A stretch of 64,000 nt of DNA from an uncultured Flavobacteriales bacterium (GTDB lineage: Bacteria; Bacteroidota; Bacteroidia; Flavobacteriales_D; Parvicellaceae). The stretch lies in NCBI GenBank assembly GCA_938075455.1, contig CALJHN010000008.1:21629-85628 (forward strand), written 5' to 3'. The number at the start of each line of letters is the position of its first letter. The first letter of the stretch is position 1. Positions 8,607 to 17,512 of the stretch are shown here, in pieces. Position numbers and translations under genes: made by a program. The notes below the pieces were generated by a model that was given only the letters and a program-made list of their open reading frames with translations, was not told the origin of the DNA and made no database searches.

Positions 8607-9053
8607 GTGAGTCATTTAAGTTATAAAACAGTATCTGCTAACAGTGAAACTGTAAGTAAAGAGTGGTTGTTAATTGATGCAAAGGGTCAGCCTTTAGGAA
8701 GACTATCTAGTAAAATAGCCAGTTTAATAAGAGGAAAACATAAAGTAGATTACACACCTCACGTTGATTGTGGTGATAATGTAGTGGTAATTAATGCTGA
8801 GAAAGTTACATTATCTGGTAATAAGTGGGAGAATAAAGAATATATTAGACACACTGGTTATCCTGGAGGGCAAAGATCAATAAATGCATCTTCCTTATTA
8901 AAAAAGTTTCCAGAGAGATTAGTAGAAAAAGCTGTTAAAGGTATGCTACCTAAAAATAGACTAGGAAAAAAACTGTTTGGAAATCTGTATGTCTTTGTTG
9001 GTGAAAATCACGATAAACAAGCTCAAAAACCAAAAAAAGTAGAACTTAATTAA
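8607..9053 (+). CDS. rplM: 50S ribosomal protein L13
   Basis: L13 is an early-assembly protein of the large subunit. The 148 residues include the signature blocks WLLIDAKGQPLGRLSSKIA, RGKHKVDYTPHVDCGD and VEKAVKGMLPKNRLGK. The start is a GTG at 8607, chosen because the downstream sequence aligns with the known N-terminus of Bacteroidota L13 (SYKTVSAN) and no ATG lies near. A good promoter sits just upstream. It is the first gene of the rplM-rpsI-rpsB-tsf cluster. Confidence 0.98.
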   Translation: MSHLSYKTVSANSETVSKEWLLIDAKGQPLGRLSSKIASLIRGKHKVDYTPHVDCGDNVVVINAEKVTLSGNKWENKEYIRHTGYPGGQRSINASSLLKKFPERLVEKAVKGMLPKNRLGKKLFGNLYVFVGENHDKQAQKPKKVELN

Positions 9054-9060
9054 TAATTAA

Positions 9061-9447
9061 ATGTCTGTAATCAATAAATTAGGAAGAAGAAAATCTTCAG
9101 TTGCTAGAATTTACCTCAAAAGTGGTAAAGGCAAAATCATCATCAATAAAAGAGATCATAAGGAATATTTTAAAACAGATGTTCTACAATACAAAATATT
9201 TCAACCATTTGAGTTGACCGGAACTAAAGGTAAATACGATGCTACTATTAATGTTAAAGGTGGTGGAAATACTGGTCAAGTAGAAGCTATAAGGTTAGCT
9301 ATTTCTAGAGCTCTTGTAGAAATTGATGCAGAATACAAACCGCTTTTAAAAGCAGAAGGATTAATGACTAGAGACCCAAGAATGGTCGAAAGAAAGAAAC
9401 CAGGTCAACCTAAAGCTAGAAAGAAATTTCAATTTAGCAAAAGATAA
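9061..9447 (+). CDS. rpsI: 30S ribosomal protein S9
   Basis: S9 is a small-subunit protein whose C-terminal tail reaches the P-site tRNA. The 128-residue protein has the LGRRKSSVARIYL start, the GGGNTGQ motif and the basic C-terminus PGQPKARKKFQFSKR that ends in the conserved KR. It starts seven bases after rplM, in the universal L13-S9 gene pair, and is certainly co-transcribed with it. Confidence 0.98.
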   Translation: MSVINKLGRRKSSVARIYLKSGKGKIIINKRDHKEYFKTDVLQYKIFQPFELTGTKGKYDATINVKGGGNTGQVEAIRLAISRALVEIDAEYKPLLKAEGLMTRDPRMVERKKPGQPKARKKFQFSKR

Positions 9448-9460
9448 AATTTTAAATTAA

Positions 9461-9478
9461 TATACACCTGGGTGTATA
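9461..9478. promoter_or_regulatory. Perfect inverted repeat between rpsI and rpsB
   Basis: TATACACC (9461-9468), two bases TG, then GGTGTATA (9471-9478) form an 18-base palindrome with 8-base arms. No T tract follows, so it is not an ordinary intrinsic terminator. It lies 13 bases after the rpsI stop and upstream of a probable rpsB promoter. It could be a protein-binding site, an mRNA-processing hairpin or part of an S2 regulatory element. Confidence 0.6.
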
Positions 9479-9492
9479 GTTTAGTATCTAAG

Positions 9493-9524
9493 TTGTATAG
9501 ACCATTAATTTGCTACTATACTTC
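9493..9524 (+). promoter_or_regulatory. Probable promoter of rpsB-tsf
   Basis: TTG at 9493-9495 is followed after 21 bases by TATACTTC at 9517-9524, close to the Bacteroidetes TTG-N(~20)-TAnnTTTG pattern with one mismatch at the last base. The rpsB ATG is 37 bases downstream. It would let S2 and EF-Ts be made apart from L13 and S9. Confidence 0.45.
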
Positions 9525-9561
9525 TGCTGATTAAAATAACAGTAAAAAGAAAGTAAACATT

Positions 9562-10347
9562 ATGAGTAAAGTAACTTTTGAAGAAATGTTAGATGCCGGA
9601 GTGCATTTTGGACATTTAAAAAGAAAGTGGAATCCAAGTATGTCTCCATATATATTTGATGAAAAAAAAGGTATTCACATTATAGACCTTAACAAGACAC
9701 TTATTAAGCTTGAAGATGCATCTAATGCAGTTAATCAAATAGCTAAATCTGGCAGAAAAATTTTATTTGTAGCAACTAAGAAGCAAGCTAAAGAAATTAT
9801 ATCATCAAAAGTCTCCGAAATAAATATGCCATTTGTTACTGAAAGATGGCCAGGTGGAATGCTTACTAATTTTAAGACAACAAGGAAAACCATTAAAAAA
9901 ATGATATCAATTGATAAGATGATGAAAGATGGTACAGCAATGCATTTATCTAAGAGAGAGAGATTACAACTTACAAGACAAAGAGATAAAATTGAAAAGG
10001 TTTTTGGAAGCATTTCAGAAATGAATAGATTACCAGCAGCAATCTTTATTGTAGATGTCAAAAAAGAACATATTGCGGTTTCAGAAGCCAAAAACTTAAA
10101 TATTCCAATATTTGCTATGGTGGATACTAACTCTAGTCCCGAAGGCATTGATTTTATTATTCCTTCAAATGATGATGCAACAAAATCTATTAACCTAGTT
10201 ATAACTGCTCTATGCGATTCTATTAAAGAAGGTTTAGGCGAGAGAAAACAAGCTAAAGATAAAATTGCAGAAGAAAAAGCTGCAAAAGAAGCTGCGAAAG
10301 AAGAAGCAAAATTAAGCGAAGAAGATAAAAAAGAAGTTAAATCTTAA
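9562..10347 (+). CDS. rpsB: 30S ribosomal protein S2
   Basis: S2 is a late-binding protein of the small subunit. Conserved blocks are GVHFGHLKRKWNP near the N-terminus, ERWPGGMLTNFKT in the middle and VDTNSSPEGIDFIIPSNDDA towards the end. At 261 residues it carries a charged tail of about 35 residues rich in Lys, Glu and Ala (AEEKAAKEAAKEEAK), as seen in other Bacteroidota. It has its own upstream region with a palindrome and a probable promoter, and leads into tsf ten bases later. Confidence 0.98.
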   Translation: MSKVTFEEMLDAGVHFGHLKRKWNPSMSPYIFDEKKGIHIIDLNKTLIKLEDASNAVNQIAKSGRKILFVATKKQAKEIISSKVSEINMPFVTERWPGGMLTNFKTTRKTIKKMISIDKMMKDGTAMHLSKRERLQLTRQRDKIEKVFGSISEMNRLPAAIFIVDVKKEHIAVSEAKNLNIPIFAMVDTNSSPEGIDFIIPSNDDATKSINLVITALCDSIKEGLGERKQAKDKIAEEKAAKEAAKEEAKLSEEDKKEVKS

Positions 10348-10357
10348 ATTTAATTAA

Positions 10358-11179
10358 ATGAGTATCACTGCTAAAGACGTAAATGAGCTAAGAAAAAAGA
10401 CAGGTGCTGGAATGATGGATTGTAAAAAAGCACTTACTGAATCTAACGGAGATTTAGAAGCCGCTATTGACTTTTTAAGGAAAAAAGGTCAAAAAATAGC
10501 TGCCAAAAGAGGGGATAGAGATGCTAAAGAGGGGCTAGTCATTGCAAAATCTAATAATAATATTGGATATCTAATCTGTTTAAATTGCGAAACTGATTTT
10601 GTTGCTAAAAACGATGATTTTAGTAAACTAGCTAATTATTTTATTGAATTAGCCCTGGATTCAAATTCTGATTCTCTAGAAGATTTTTTAAAATTAAAAT
10701 ATCAAGATTCTGAATTATCCATTTCAGAAAAAATTACTGAGCAAAGTGGTGTCATAGGAGAAAAAATTGAAATTTCTTTCTTTGAAAAAATTGTTTCAGA
10801 AAAAGTAGTTGCATACAATCATCCAGGGAACCAAATAGCTTCACTAGTAGGTCTTACAATGGATGCAGAAGATATTGGCAAGCAAGTTGCTATGCAAGTA
10901 GCTGCTATGAATCCTATTGCATTAGACCAGGACTCCGTGAGCCAAGATGTTATTGATAGAGAAATTGAAGTTGGTAAAGAACTTGCTATCCAAGAAGGAA
11001 AACCCCTTGAAATGGCTGAGAAAATTGCTAAAGGAAGATTAAATAAATTTTTTAAAGAGACTACACTAGTAAACCAAGCATTTATTAGAGACAATAAAAA
11101 ATCTGTCGGTCAATTTCTTAAAGAAAGTGATCCAGACTTAATGATCACAAGTTTTAAGAGATATTCACTATCAATTTAA
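10358..11179 (+). CDS. tsf: Translation elongation factor Ts
   Basis: EF-Ts is the GDP/GTP exchange factor of EF-Tu. The 273 residues begin with the UBA-like N-terminal domain containing TGAGMMDCKKAL (16-27) and DLEAAIDFLRKKG, followed by the core with CETDFVAKNDDF near 76-87, which inserts next to the EF-Tu nucleotide site. It forms the universal rpsB-tsf pair. The operon ends in a strong terminator hairpin just downstream. Confidence 0.98.
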   Translation: MSITAKDVNELRKKTGAGMMDCKKALTESNGDLEAAIDFLRKKGQKIAAKRGDRDAKEGLVIAKSNNNIGYLICLNCETDFVAKNDDFSKLANYFIELALDSNSDSLEDFLKLKYQDSELSISEKITEQSGVIGEKIEISFFEKIVSEKVVAYNHPGNQIASLVGLTMDAEDIGKQVAMQVAAMNPIALDQDSVSQDVIDREIEVGKELAIQEGKPLEMAEKIAKGRLNKFFKETTLVNQAFIRDNKKSVGQFLKESDPDLMITSFKRYSLSI

Positions 11180-11196
11180 TTTTGTTATTTATATTT

Positions 11197-11222
11197 AGAG
11201 AGCTTTTAGCTCTCTTTTTTTT
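11197..11222 (+). terminator. Intrinsic terminator after tsf
   Basis: AGAGAGCT (11197-11204), loop TTT, AGCTCTCT (11208-11215) form a perfect 8-base stem followed by a run of eight T. It closes the ribosomal protein operon before pyrH. Confidence 0.9.
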
Positions 11223-11235
11223 GAGCTAATTTTAA

Positions 11236-11949
<714 letters not shown>

Positions 11950-11956
11950 ATCTTAA

Positions 11957-12517
11957 ATGGAAGAAGTTGATATTATTTTAGATGAAGCTGAGTTAGCAAT
12001 GAATAAGTGTGTTTCTCATCTTTCAGTTGAACTAAGTAAAATTAGAGCTGGAAGAGCAAACCCCTCAATGCTAGACACAGTCAAAGTTGACTATTATGGT
12101 TCTCCTACTCCATTAGCTCAGATTGGAAATGTAAGTACTTTGGATTCTAGAACCCTAACTATCCAACCATGGGAAAAACCTATGTTAGATGAAATTACAA
12201 AAGCTGTTATCAATGCCAATCTAGGATTAAATCCCCAGAATAATGGGGAAGTTATTATTATTTCAGTTCCAGTTTTAACAGAAGAAAGAAGAAAAGATCT
12301 TGTTAAAACAGCCAAATCTGAAGGTGAAAATGCAAAAGTTAGTATTAGATCTCAAAGAAAGGATGCTAATGATATGATAAAAACCCTGAAAGATGAAGGA
12401 CTTAGTGAAGACGAAGTCAAAGATTCTGAAGAATTCATCCAAAAATTAACCGATACTTTCACAAAAAAAGTCGACGATTTAGTAGCTGTTAAAGAATTAG
12501 ACATTATGAAAGTTTAA
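11957..12517 (+). CDS. frr: Ribosome recycling factor
   Basis: RRF splits post-termination ribosomes together with EF-G. The 186 residues carry the family marks KIRAGRANPSMLD near 30-42, YYGSPTPLAQ, LTIQPWEKPMLDEITKA and LTEERRKDLVKTAK. It starts seven bases after pyrH and is co-transcribed with it. No clear terminator follows; the next gene begins 102 bases later. Confidence 0.98.
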   Translation: MEEVDIILDEAELAMNKCVSHLSVELSKIRAGRANPSMLDTVKVDYYGSPTPLAQIGNVSTLDSRTLTIQPWEKPMLDEITKAVINANLGLNPQNNGEVIIISVPVLTEERRKDLVKTAKSEGENAKVSIRSQRKDANDMIKTLKDEGLSEDEVKDSEEFIQKLTDTFTKKVDDLVAVKELDIMKV

Positions 12518-12619
12518 AATCTTATTACACTTTTATAGCTGATAATTAGGATTTTATCAAAAATATCTACAGTTTTGCAACACTTAATATGCAAATTATA
12601 AATATTTAAACCAATTATT

Positions 12620-12847
12620 ATGAAAAAGTTTTGGATTTTACCTGTTACTGCATTGATGATATCTTGTGGTGCTGCAACAGAAGAAGCTCCTGCTGCTGAA
12701 CCAGTTGAAGAAGTTGCTCCAGTTGAAGAAGTTGCTCCAGTTGAAGAAGTTGCTCCAGTCGCTGATTCTACAATGGAAGAAGCTGTTGCTGATTCCACAA
12801 TGGAAGAAGCTTCTGAAGATAATGAACATGATGGTCACGATCATTAA
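12620..12847 (+). CDS. Small acidic repeat-containing lipoprotein with His/Asp-rich tail
   Basis: This 75-residue protein has an MKK start, a short hydrophobic stretch and a lipobox-like MISC with the cysteine at residue 16. It should therefore be exported and lipidated. The mature part has almost no globular sequence: three copies of PVEEVA, two of ADSTMEEA, and a C-terminal EDNEHDGHDH that could bind divalent metals. The repeats are present at DNA level as well. It lies between frr and a bidirectional terminator and has its own 102-base upstream gap. The protein is unrecognised; similar Ala/Glu/Val-rich small lipoproteins occur in marine Bacteroidota. Confidence 0.8.
   Translation: MKKFWILPVTALMISCGAATEEAPAAEPVEEVAPVEEVAPVEEVAPVADSTMEEAVADSTMEEASEDNEHDGHDH
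12701..12754 (+). repeat. Three tandem 18-base repeats inside the small lipoprotein gene
   Basis: The unit CCAGTTGAAGAAGTTGCT occurs three times without a mismatch at 12701-12718, 12719-12736 and 12737-12754. The perfect identity suggests recent slippage or recombination and a possible copy-number variable site. Confidence 0.95.
12761..12811 (+). repeat. Two 24-base repeats inside the small lipoprotein gene
   Basis: A unit beginning GCTGATTCTACAATGGAAGA at 12761-12784 recurs at 12788-12811 with a single T/C difference, separated by three bases. It encodes ADSTMEEA twice. Confidence 0.93.
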
Positions 12848-12867
12848 AATTCTTATTTAATTTATTT

Positions 12868-12891
12868 AAAGCCCTTAATAGGGCTTTTTTT
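12868..12891. terminator. Terminator between convergent lipoprotein and radical SAM genes
   Basis: AAAGCCC (12868-12874), loop TTAATA, GGGCTTT (12881-12887) and a T run to 12891 make a rho-independent terminator for the plus-strand gene. The A-rich left arm lets it work on the minus strand too. The stop codon of the minus-strand gene sits in the T run. Confidence 0.88.
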
Positions 12892-13906
12892 ATGCCCATA
12901 CTTTTGACCCTTCTGAACAGTTCTGACAAATTTCTATCTCTTTTCTATCGGAAAATATTTGTTTTCTAAAAAGATTGTATTTTTTACTTTGCCAAATTTT
13001 TTCAAAATTTTCCTTTTCCAAATTTCCTAGAGTATATACTGCGTCTTTGTCAAAACAACAAGGTACAATTCTACCTTTTGAAGTTACTACAGCACTGCTC
13101 CACATTCGCCAGCAATGATTAGAAAATTTATTTTTGAGGGCATACTTTCCACTTTTTGTTTTTATATACCTAGAATATTCTTCGTTATCTGGAATCAATT
13201 CATTTCCGTTTTCATAGTTGTAGAATTGAGCTGTCTTTAAACGTAATTCATCTACACCTAGATCAGCTGTCAAAGTTTTCATCTCTTCTATTAAATGCTC
13301 GTTGGTTTTAACAACTAAAAATTGAAAGATTATGTGAGGGTAAAGACTATTTAATTCCTTTTTCCATTTTATAATGTTTTTTGTTCCATCTATTACTCTT
13401 TTATATTTCCCTTTTTTGCGATATACTTCATAGGTCTCCTGGCTATTTCCATCAATAGAGATAATTAATCTTTTTAAGCCAGATTCAATAGTTTTTATAC
13501 AGTTCTCATCATTTAAAAAATGACCATTAGTTGAGGTAGAACAAAATATTTTTTTTGAATTAGCATAATTGATAAACTCAAAAAAGTTTTTATTTATATA
13601 TGGCTCACCTTGGAAATAGTAATTTATATAAGTTAGTTTTCCTTTAAGTTCATCAATTATTTTTTTATTTAGAGAGATGGAAAGATTACCTGTTTTTCTA
13701 GTGAATTGTTTTAGTCCACTTGGACATTCTGGACAACCCAAGTTACAGGACGTAGTAGGTTCTATACTTAAAGCAAAGGGAAGCCCGTAAATGAATGATT
13801 TTTTGAAAATTCTTGAAATGATAAAACTTATGTAAAGCTTAATAACATTCACTACTTTTTTCGCAGAAAAAAACTTTATTAAAGCTATTAATTCAGATTT
13901 ATGCAT
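12890..13906 (-). CDS. Radical SAM protein with SPASM domain
   Basis: The cluster-binding motif CNLGCPEC gives C54, C58 and C61 for the SAM [4Fe-4S] cluster. It is followed by the YYFQGEP and SIDGNSQETY segments of the partial TIM barrel. The C-terminal part carries further cysteines (CWRMW, IVPCCFDKD, CQNC) of a SPASM domain that binds auxiliary clusters. The N-terminal 45 residues are hydrophobic and basic and precede the barrel. Family members mature peptides or modify sugars and cofactors; no precursor peptide or partner is adjacent, so the substrate is unknown. It is transcribed alone, divergent from the RND exporter gene. Confidence 0.88.
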   Translation of the reverse strand: MHKSELIALIKFFSAKKVVNVIKLYISFIISRIFKKSFIYGLPFALSIEPTTSCNLGCPECPSGLKQFTRKTGNLSISLNKKIIDELKGKLTYINYYFQGEPYINKNFFEFINYANSKKIFCSTSTNGHFLNDENCIKTIESGLKRLIISIDGNSQETYEVYRKKGKYKRVIDGTKNIIKWKKELNSLYPHIIFQFLVVKTNEHLIEEMKTLTADLGVDELRLKTAQFYNYENGNELIPDNEEYSRYIKTKSGKYALKNKFSNHCWRMWSSAVVTSKGRIVPCCFDKDAVYTLGNLEKENFEKIWQSKKYNLFRKQIFSDRKEIEICQNCSEGSKVWA

Positions 13907-14002
13907 TTATTTTCTAAAATTAGTAAAATCCTTTATTCTATTTGTCTTTAACTTCTCTATTAATTGATAACTTAGTAATTGATTAAAGTAAATTAGTTTA
14001 AA

Positions 14003-16639
14003 ATGTGGAAGAATATTTCTAAAATTATTCTTAATAACAGAATTTTAATTGTTTTTCTGATTTTAGTTCTAACAATCTTTTTTGGTTTTTTTGCTACTAA
14101 AATTAAGCTTCAGTATCAAATAAACAAACTCCTTCCAGAAAACGATTCTACATATATTGCATACGAAAATTTTAAATCAAATTTTGGTCAAGATGGTTTG
14201 ATGTTAGTTATTGCAACAACAGAGCCTAACTTTTATTCTGAAAAAAAATTCAATGCTTGGTTAGAAATGGCCGATAGTATTGGAAATGTTTCTGTTTTAG
14301 TAAAAGAAAAAGATACCAGTTACTATAAGAATGCAATAGATTCTATTTTCTCAGAGGGACATTTATACAACATAATTAAAGACAAGAAAGAAGATAAATT
14401 TAATCTGGTTCAGATAATAGATAAATACCCACTAAAACAAGAAAAAATTGATAGTATTTCTAATATTATTAGCAACCTTAGTTTCTATGAAAATATTGTC
14501 TATAAAAATTCTAGTGATCTCCATTTGATGATGTTGTTCTTAAACAAGGAGGTGTTTAATTCCAAATCCAGAGGTTCTCTTATTAGCGAAATAAATGAAA
14601 TTGCAATGACCTACGATCATTTATTTGAAAATTGGAGATTCTCCGGTCTTCCTTATATAAGGTCATATACTATGACAATAATTAAATCAGAATTAAAAAT
14701 ATTTGTCTTATTAGCTCTTTTGGTTACTTCGATATTGCTTTTAGTGTTTTTTAAATCTTTCAAAGTAGTTATTATTTCTTTGATTGTTGTTTTAGTAGGT
14801 GTTGTTTGGTCTATGGGAGTTATTGGAGCATTTGGCTATGAGTTGACTTCTCTTATGGCTTTAATTCCACCATTAATAATTGTCATTGGTATCCCGAATT
14901 GTATTTATTTAATTAATAAATACCAACAAGAGTTTAAAAATCATGGTGATAAACTATCTGCTTTAGATAAAATTATTCAGAAAGTAGGAAATGCTACTTT
15001 TTTAACCAATGCAACCACCGCTTTGGGTTTTGGAACATTTGTCTTCACAAACTCTTCAATAATGATTGAGTTTGGGTTGGTTTCATTTATAAACATTCTG
15101 TGTATGTTTGTAATAAGTATATGTCTAGTTCCAATTATTTATAGTTTTTTACCTCCCCCCAATGAAAAGCACACCAAACATTTGGACAGGAAATGGATTT
15201 TTAGTTTTGTAAATGCATTAGTCATTTTCTCAAAAAACTACAGAAAGCAGGTATATTTAACTACAATTATATTGTTATTTTTTGGAGCTTACGGAGTGAG
15301 TTTAATGCATGTTACGGGAAATTTCACAGATGATTTTCCAGAAAAAGGACAAATAGTAAAGGATTTGAAATTTTTTGAGAAAGAGCTTAACGGAGTTCTT
15401 CCTTTTGAAATAGTGCTAACCTACAAGGATACTATTTATAAAAGCTTTTCAAATATTGCAAAAATTCAAAAACTACAAGAGTCCTTAAAATCAGAAAAAT
15501 ATCTTTCAAAGTCTTTATCTATCGTGGATGCGATGAAATTTATTTCTCAATCTTATTCCAATGGGAAGAAATCAAAATATAATCTGAATTTTAGTAAATC
15601 AAAGGATCAAAAATATTTTTCTCGCATTATAAAATCAAAATATTTTAAGAATAGTTTTGTTAACTCCAAAACTGACAATAGTAATGGTTTTGTTGGAAGT
15701 TTTCTCGACTCAACACATTTAACAACAAGAATTACTTTGCAAATCGCAGATATTGGTACTGCAGCAATGGACAGCTTGATCGAAAGAATAAATTATAGAA
15801 TAGATAGCATTATTAATCCAGAACAAATTCTTTATGATAAAGCTCTGAAAGACGGTGCAGTAGATAAATTTTATTCCTCTAACCAAATTATAAGATACAG
15901 GGTAAAACAAATTTTGACTAATGGCGATTTGGCTTTAAATAATGAATTTCCCAAGAGAAATTCTGACATTGAAAAACTATATGGAAAACAGCAGTATAGA
16001 GACGCTATTAAGCAATCTGTGGGATCCTTAAAGGTTAAGTCTGATATCACTGGTTCTGGTGTTTTATTTACTAAAGGAACTACTTATATGATTAAGAATT
16101 TAATAATTAGTTTACTTCTGGCAATTATGGTAATTGCAATAATTATGGCTCTTCTATTCAAATCAATTAAAATGGTCTTGGTGTCATTACTCCCAAATTT
16201 ATTGCCTTTAATTTTTACTTCTGCCTTAATGGGTTTTTTTGGAATTAGTATTAAGCCATCTACAATTTTAGTATTTAGTATTGCTTTTGGAATATCTATA
16301 GATGATACTATTCACTTTTTGGCAAAATATCGTCAGGAGTTGAAATCAAAAACTATTTCTAGTGCTGTTGAAATTTCTATAAAAGAAACTGGAGTTAGTA
16401 TGATTTATACTTCTATAATTTTGTTCTTTGGATTTTCAATTTTCACTGCTTCTGAATTTGGAGGTACTCAAGCACTGGGTGTTTTAGTTTCTTTAACCCT
16501 ATTTGTTGCTATGCTTACCAATTTAATTTTATTGCCATCTTTACTTTTATCACTAGAAAAAATAGTTTTAACCAAAAACTTTAAAAATTCGGAAGATTAT
16601 TTTTATGATGATTCCGACATAGAATTAGATAAATTATAA
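14003..16639 (+). CDS. RND/MMPL-family inner-membrane transporter
   Basis: The protein has 878 residues in two repeated halves. Each half has one N-terminal membrane helix (residues 11-30 and about 415-435), a large periplasmic domain and a block of five helices (about 228-380 and 690-850). This is the layout of MMPL, HpnN and Patched-like RND proteins. The second helix block contains FGISIDDTIHFLAKYR, a conserved acidic motif of proton relay in the family. Such proteins move lipids or hydrophobic compounds. No membrane fusion protein or TolC is adjacent, which fits lipid transport better than drug efflux. rfbA follows three bases downstream. Confidence 0.85.
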   Translation: MWKNISKIILNNRILIVFLILVLTIFFGFFATKIKLQYQINKLLPENDSTYIAYENFKSNFGQDGLMLVIATTEPNFYSEKKFNAWLEMADSIGNVSVLVKEKDTSYYKNAIDSIFSEGHLYNIIKDKKEDKFNLVQIIDKYPLKQEKIDSISNIISNLSFYENIVYKNSSDLHLMMLFLNKEVFNSKSRGSLISEINEIAMTYDHLFENWRFSGLPYIRSYTMTIIKSELKIFVLLALLVTSILLLVFFKSFKVVIISLIVVLVGVVWSMGVIGAFGYELTSLMALIPPLIIVIGIPNCIYLINKYQQEFKNHGDKLSALDKIIQKVGNATFLTNATTALGFGTFVFTNSSIMIEFGLVSFINILCMFVISICLVPIIYSFLPPPNEKHTKHLDRKWIFSFVNALVIFSKNYRKQVYLTTIILLFFGAYGVSLMHVTGNFTDDFPEKGQIVKDLKFFEKELNGVLPFEIVLTYKDTIYKSFSNIAKIQKLQESLKSEKYLSKSLSIVDAMKFISQSYSNGKKSKYNLNFSKSKDQKYFSRIIKSKYFKNSFVNSKTDNSNGFVGSFLDSTHLTTRITLQIADIGTAAMDSLIERINYRIDSIINPEQILYDKALKDGAVDKFYSSNQIIRYRVKQILTNGDLALNNEFPKRNSDIEKLYGKQQYRDAIKQSVGSLKVKSDITGSGVLFTKGTTYMIKNLIISLLLAIMVIAIIMALLFKSIKMVLVSLLPNLLPLIFTSALMGFFGISIKPSTILVFSIAFGISIDDTIHFLAKYRQELKSKTISSAVEISIKETGVSMIYTSIILFFGFSIFTASEFGGTQALGVLVSLTLFVAMLTNLILLPSLLLSLEKIVLTKNFKNSEDYFYDDSDIELDKL

Positions 16640-16642
16640 AAA

Positions 16643-17503
16643 ATGAAAGGAATTATTTTAGCAGGTGGTTCAGGAACTAGACTTCACCCACTTACATTAG
16701 CAGTAAGCAAACAATTAATGCCTGTTTATAACAAGCCTATGATTTATTACCCTCTTTCCACATTAATGCAAGCTGGAATAAGAGAGATACTATTTATTAC
16801 AACACCAAATGACCAGCCATTATTTAAACATCTTTTAGGGGATGGTTCTAAATTAGGTTGCAGATTTGAATATCAAATTCAACATGAACCAAACGGTTTA
16901 GCCCAAGCATTTGTAATTGGCAAACAGTTTATTGCAAACGACAATGTTGCTCTAATTCTTGGAGACAATATATTTTTCGGAGGTGGTATGGGGGAAAAAT
17001 TAGAAAGTTCTAATGATCCTGATGGGGGATTAATATTTGCGTATCGAGTACATGATCCAGAAAGGTACGGAGTAGTTGAATTTGACAATCAGGGAAAAGC
17101 TATTTCTATTGAGGAAAAGCCAGAAAATCCAAAATCAAATTATGCAGTACCAGGTCTTTATTTTTACGATAATGATGTGATTAAAATCGCTTATAACTTA
17201 AAACCTAGTGAAAGAGGAGAATATGAAATTACAGATATTAATCAGGAATATCTAAAATCAGGAAAATTACAAGTTAAAACTCTTCCAAGGGGAATTGCTT
17301 GGTTGGATACAGGTACTTTCACTTCACTTATTCAAGCTTCCAACTTTGTTCAAACTATAGAAGAAAGACAAGGTTTTGGAGTGGGTTGTATTGAAGCTGT
17401 TGCATACTCCAAAGGCTTCATAAACGATACAAAGCTTAAAGAACTTGCTATTCCTCTTTTAAAAAGTGGTTATGGAAATTATTTGATGAGTTTAATTGAT
17501 TGA
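16643..17503 (+). CDS. rfbA: Glucose-1-phosphate thymidylyltransferase
   Basis: RfbA makes dTDP-glucose, the first step of dTDP-L-rhamnose and related deoxysugar synthesis. The 286-residue length, the [11 protein letters not shown] nucleotide-binding motif at 8-18, [20 protein letters not shown] and [17 protein letters not shown] are those of RmlA/RfbA. rfbB, rfbC and rfbD are not in the window, so it sits apart from the usual rml operon. It is tightly spaced with the RND gene upstream and a polyprenyl synthetase downstream, suggesting an envelope-related unit. Confidence 0.96.
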   Translation: MKGIILAGGSGTRLHPLTLAVSKQLMPVYNKPMIYYPLSTLMQAGIREILFITTPNDQPLFKHLLGDGSKLGCRFEYQIQHEPNGLAQAFVIGKQFIANDNVALILGDNIFFGGGMGEKLESSNDPDGGLIFAYRVHDPERYGVVEFDNQGKAISIEEKPENPKSNYAVPGLYFYDNDVIKIAYNLKPSERGEYEITDINQEYLKSGKLQVKTLPRGIAWLDTGTFTSLIQASNFVQTIEERQGFGVGCIEAVAYSKGFINDTKLKELAIPLLKSGYGNYLMSLID

Positions 17504-17512
17504 TAAATTATT

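Noticed and set aside
9735..10148. A 137-codon open frame antisense to rpsB
   Set aside because: It lies wholly opposite a highly conserved ribosomal protein gene and shows no protein motif of its own.
12638..12844. Open frames antisense and in another frame across the small lipoprotein gene
   Set aside because: They arise from the DNA repeats, which keep several frames open. The translations are monotonous (NWSNFF, KKLLQL) and only the plus frame at 12620 has a signal peptide and lipobox.
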